From UBA9300 sp964577305 (GTDB lineage: Bacteria > Bacteroidota > Bacteroidia > Bacteroidales > VadinHA17): a stretch of 14,192 bases of DNA. Below the pieces are notes generated by a model, which worked only from the letters and a program-made list of their open reading frames with translations, searched no databases and was not told where the DNA came from. Made by a program: the position numbers and the translations under genes. Position 1 is the stretch's first letter, and every line of letters begins with the position of its first letter. Of the stretch, positions 14,123-14,192 are shown piece after piece. The stretch lies in NCBI GenBank assembly GCA_964577305.1, contig CAZNYS010000076.1:1-14192 (forward strand), written 5' to 3'.

Positions 14123-14192
14123 GTCCGCCATAGTCCCGAATACTCGGGACTATGGCGGGCTTCGTTCAGTCGTGATCCCTTAGCGGGAAAGC
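14123..14192 (+). repeat. 70-bp hairpin repeat, copy B, cut by the window end
   Basis: This copy has a perfect 15-bp inner stem (14125-14139 with 14144-14158, loop ATAC); the two changes from copy A restore pairing at both mismatched positions. Identity runs up to the last base of the window, so the repeat may continue. The 48 bp between copies (14075-14122) show no gene. Confidence 0.8.

Noticed and set aside
13922..14192. CRISPR array
   Set aside because: The 7-mers have no spacers, the 70-bp repeats are too long with strong self-pairing, and no cas gene is present.
14075..14192. Partial gene at the right end
   Set aside because: The sequence is repeat DNA with hairpins and no open frame of useful length.

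Overview
The window looks like a chromosomal piece of an anaerobic or facultatively fermentative Bacteroidota (Bacteroidales-like) bacterium. The clues are a lipoprotein with LVIVD repeats, a small outer-membrane barrel, PPi-dependent phosphofructokinase, an NAD(P)H-linked multimeric [FeFe]-hydrogenase, AT-rich starts with few Shine-Dalgarno motifs, and dispersed GC-rich hairpins between genes. No rRNA, tRNA, CRISPR array or intact transposase was found. Both ends lie in repeat-like DNA, so this is probably a contig broken at repeats.

Positions 1-66 hold a nested inverted repeat that touches the pdxB stop codon. Positions 63-5406 form one minus-strand run, transcribed right to left: outer-membrane barrel protein, PPi-type phosphofructokinase, HAD phosphatase, LarA-family nickel-dependent 2-hydroxyacid racemase/epimerase, and PdxB (4-phosphoerythronate dehydrogenase). 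Spacings are tight (37, 1 and 18 bp, then a 4-bp overlap), which suggests an operon joining glycolysis, phospho-metabolite turnover and 2-hydroxyacid chemistry to PLP synthesis. A divergent LVIVD beta-propeller lipoprotein (5476-6756) follows.

Positions 6757-7004 are a gene-free leader with several short palindromes ahead of hydC-hydB-hydA (7005-10455), a trimeric group A [FeFe]-hydrogenase. HydB and HydA lack the extra Fe-S domains of the electron-bifurcating Thermotoga-type enzyme, so a simple NAD(P)H/H2 enzyme is plausible. HydA has TSCSP where the classical H-cluster motif is TSCCP.

Positions 10522-13914 hold an Isf-like iron-sulfur flavoprotein, a six-helix membrane protein of unknown function, DNA polymerase IV (dinB) and a GNAT acetyltransferase.

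The most unusual structure is a set of three degenerate heptanucleotide arrays (10501-10535, 13330-13357, 13922-13977). Units mostly begin with AG and repeat exactly every 7 bp. Two arrays lie in inverted orientation on either side of the acetyltransferase gene, each continuing outward into related GC-rich palindromic DNA. The third runs into the stop codon of the flavoprotein gene. The window ends in two 70-bp hairpin repeats spaced 118 bp apart.
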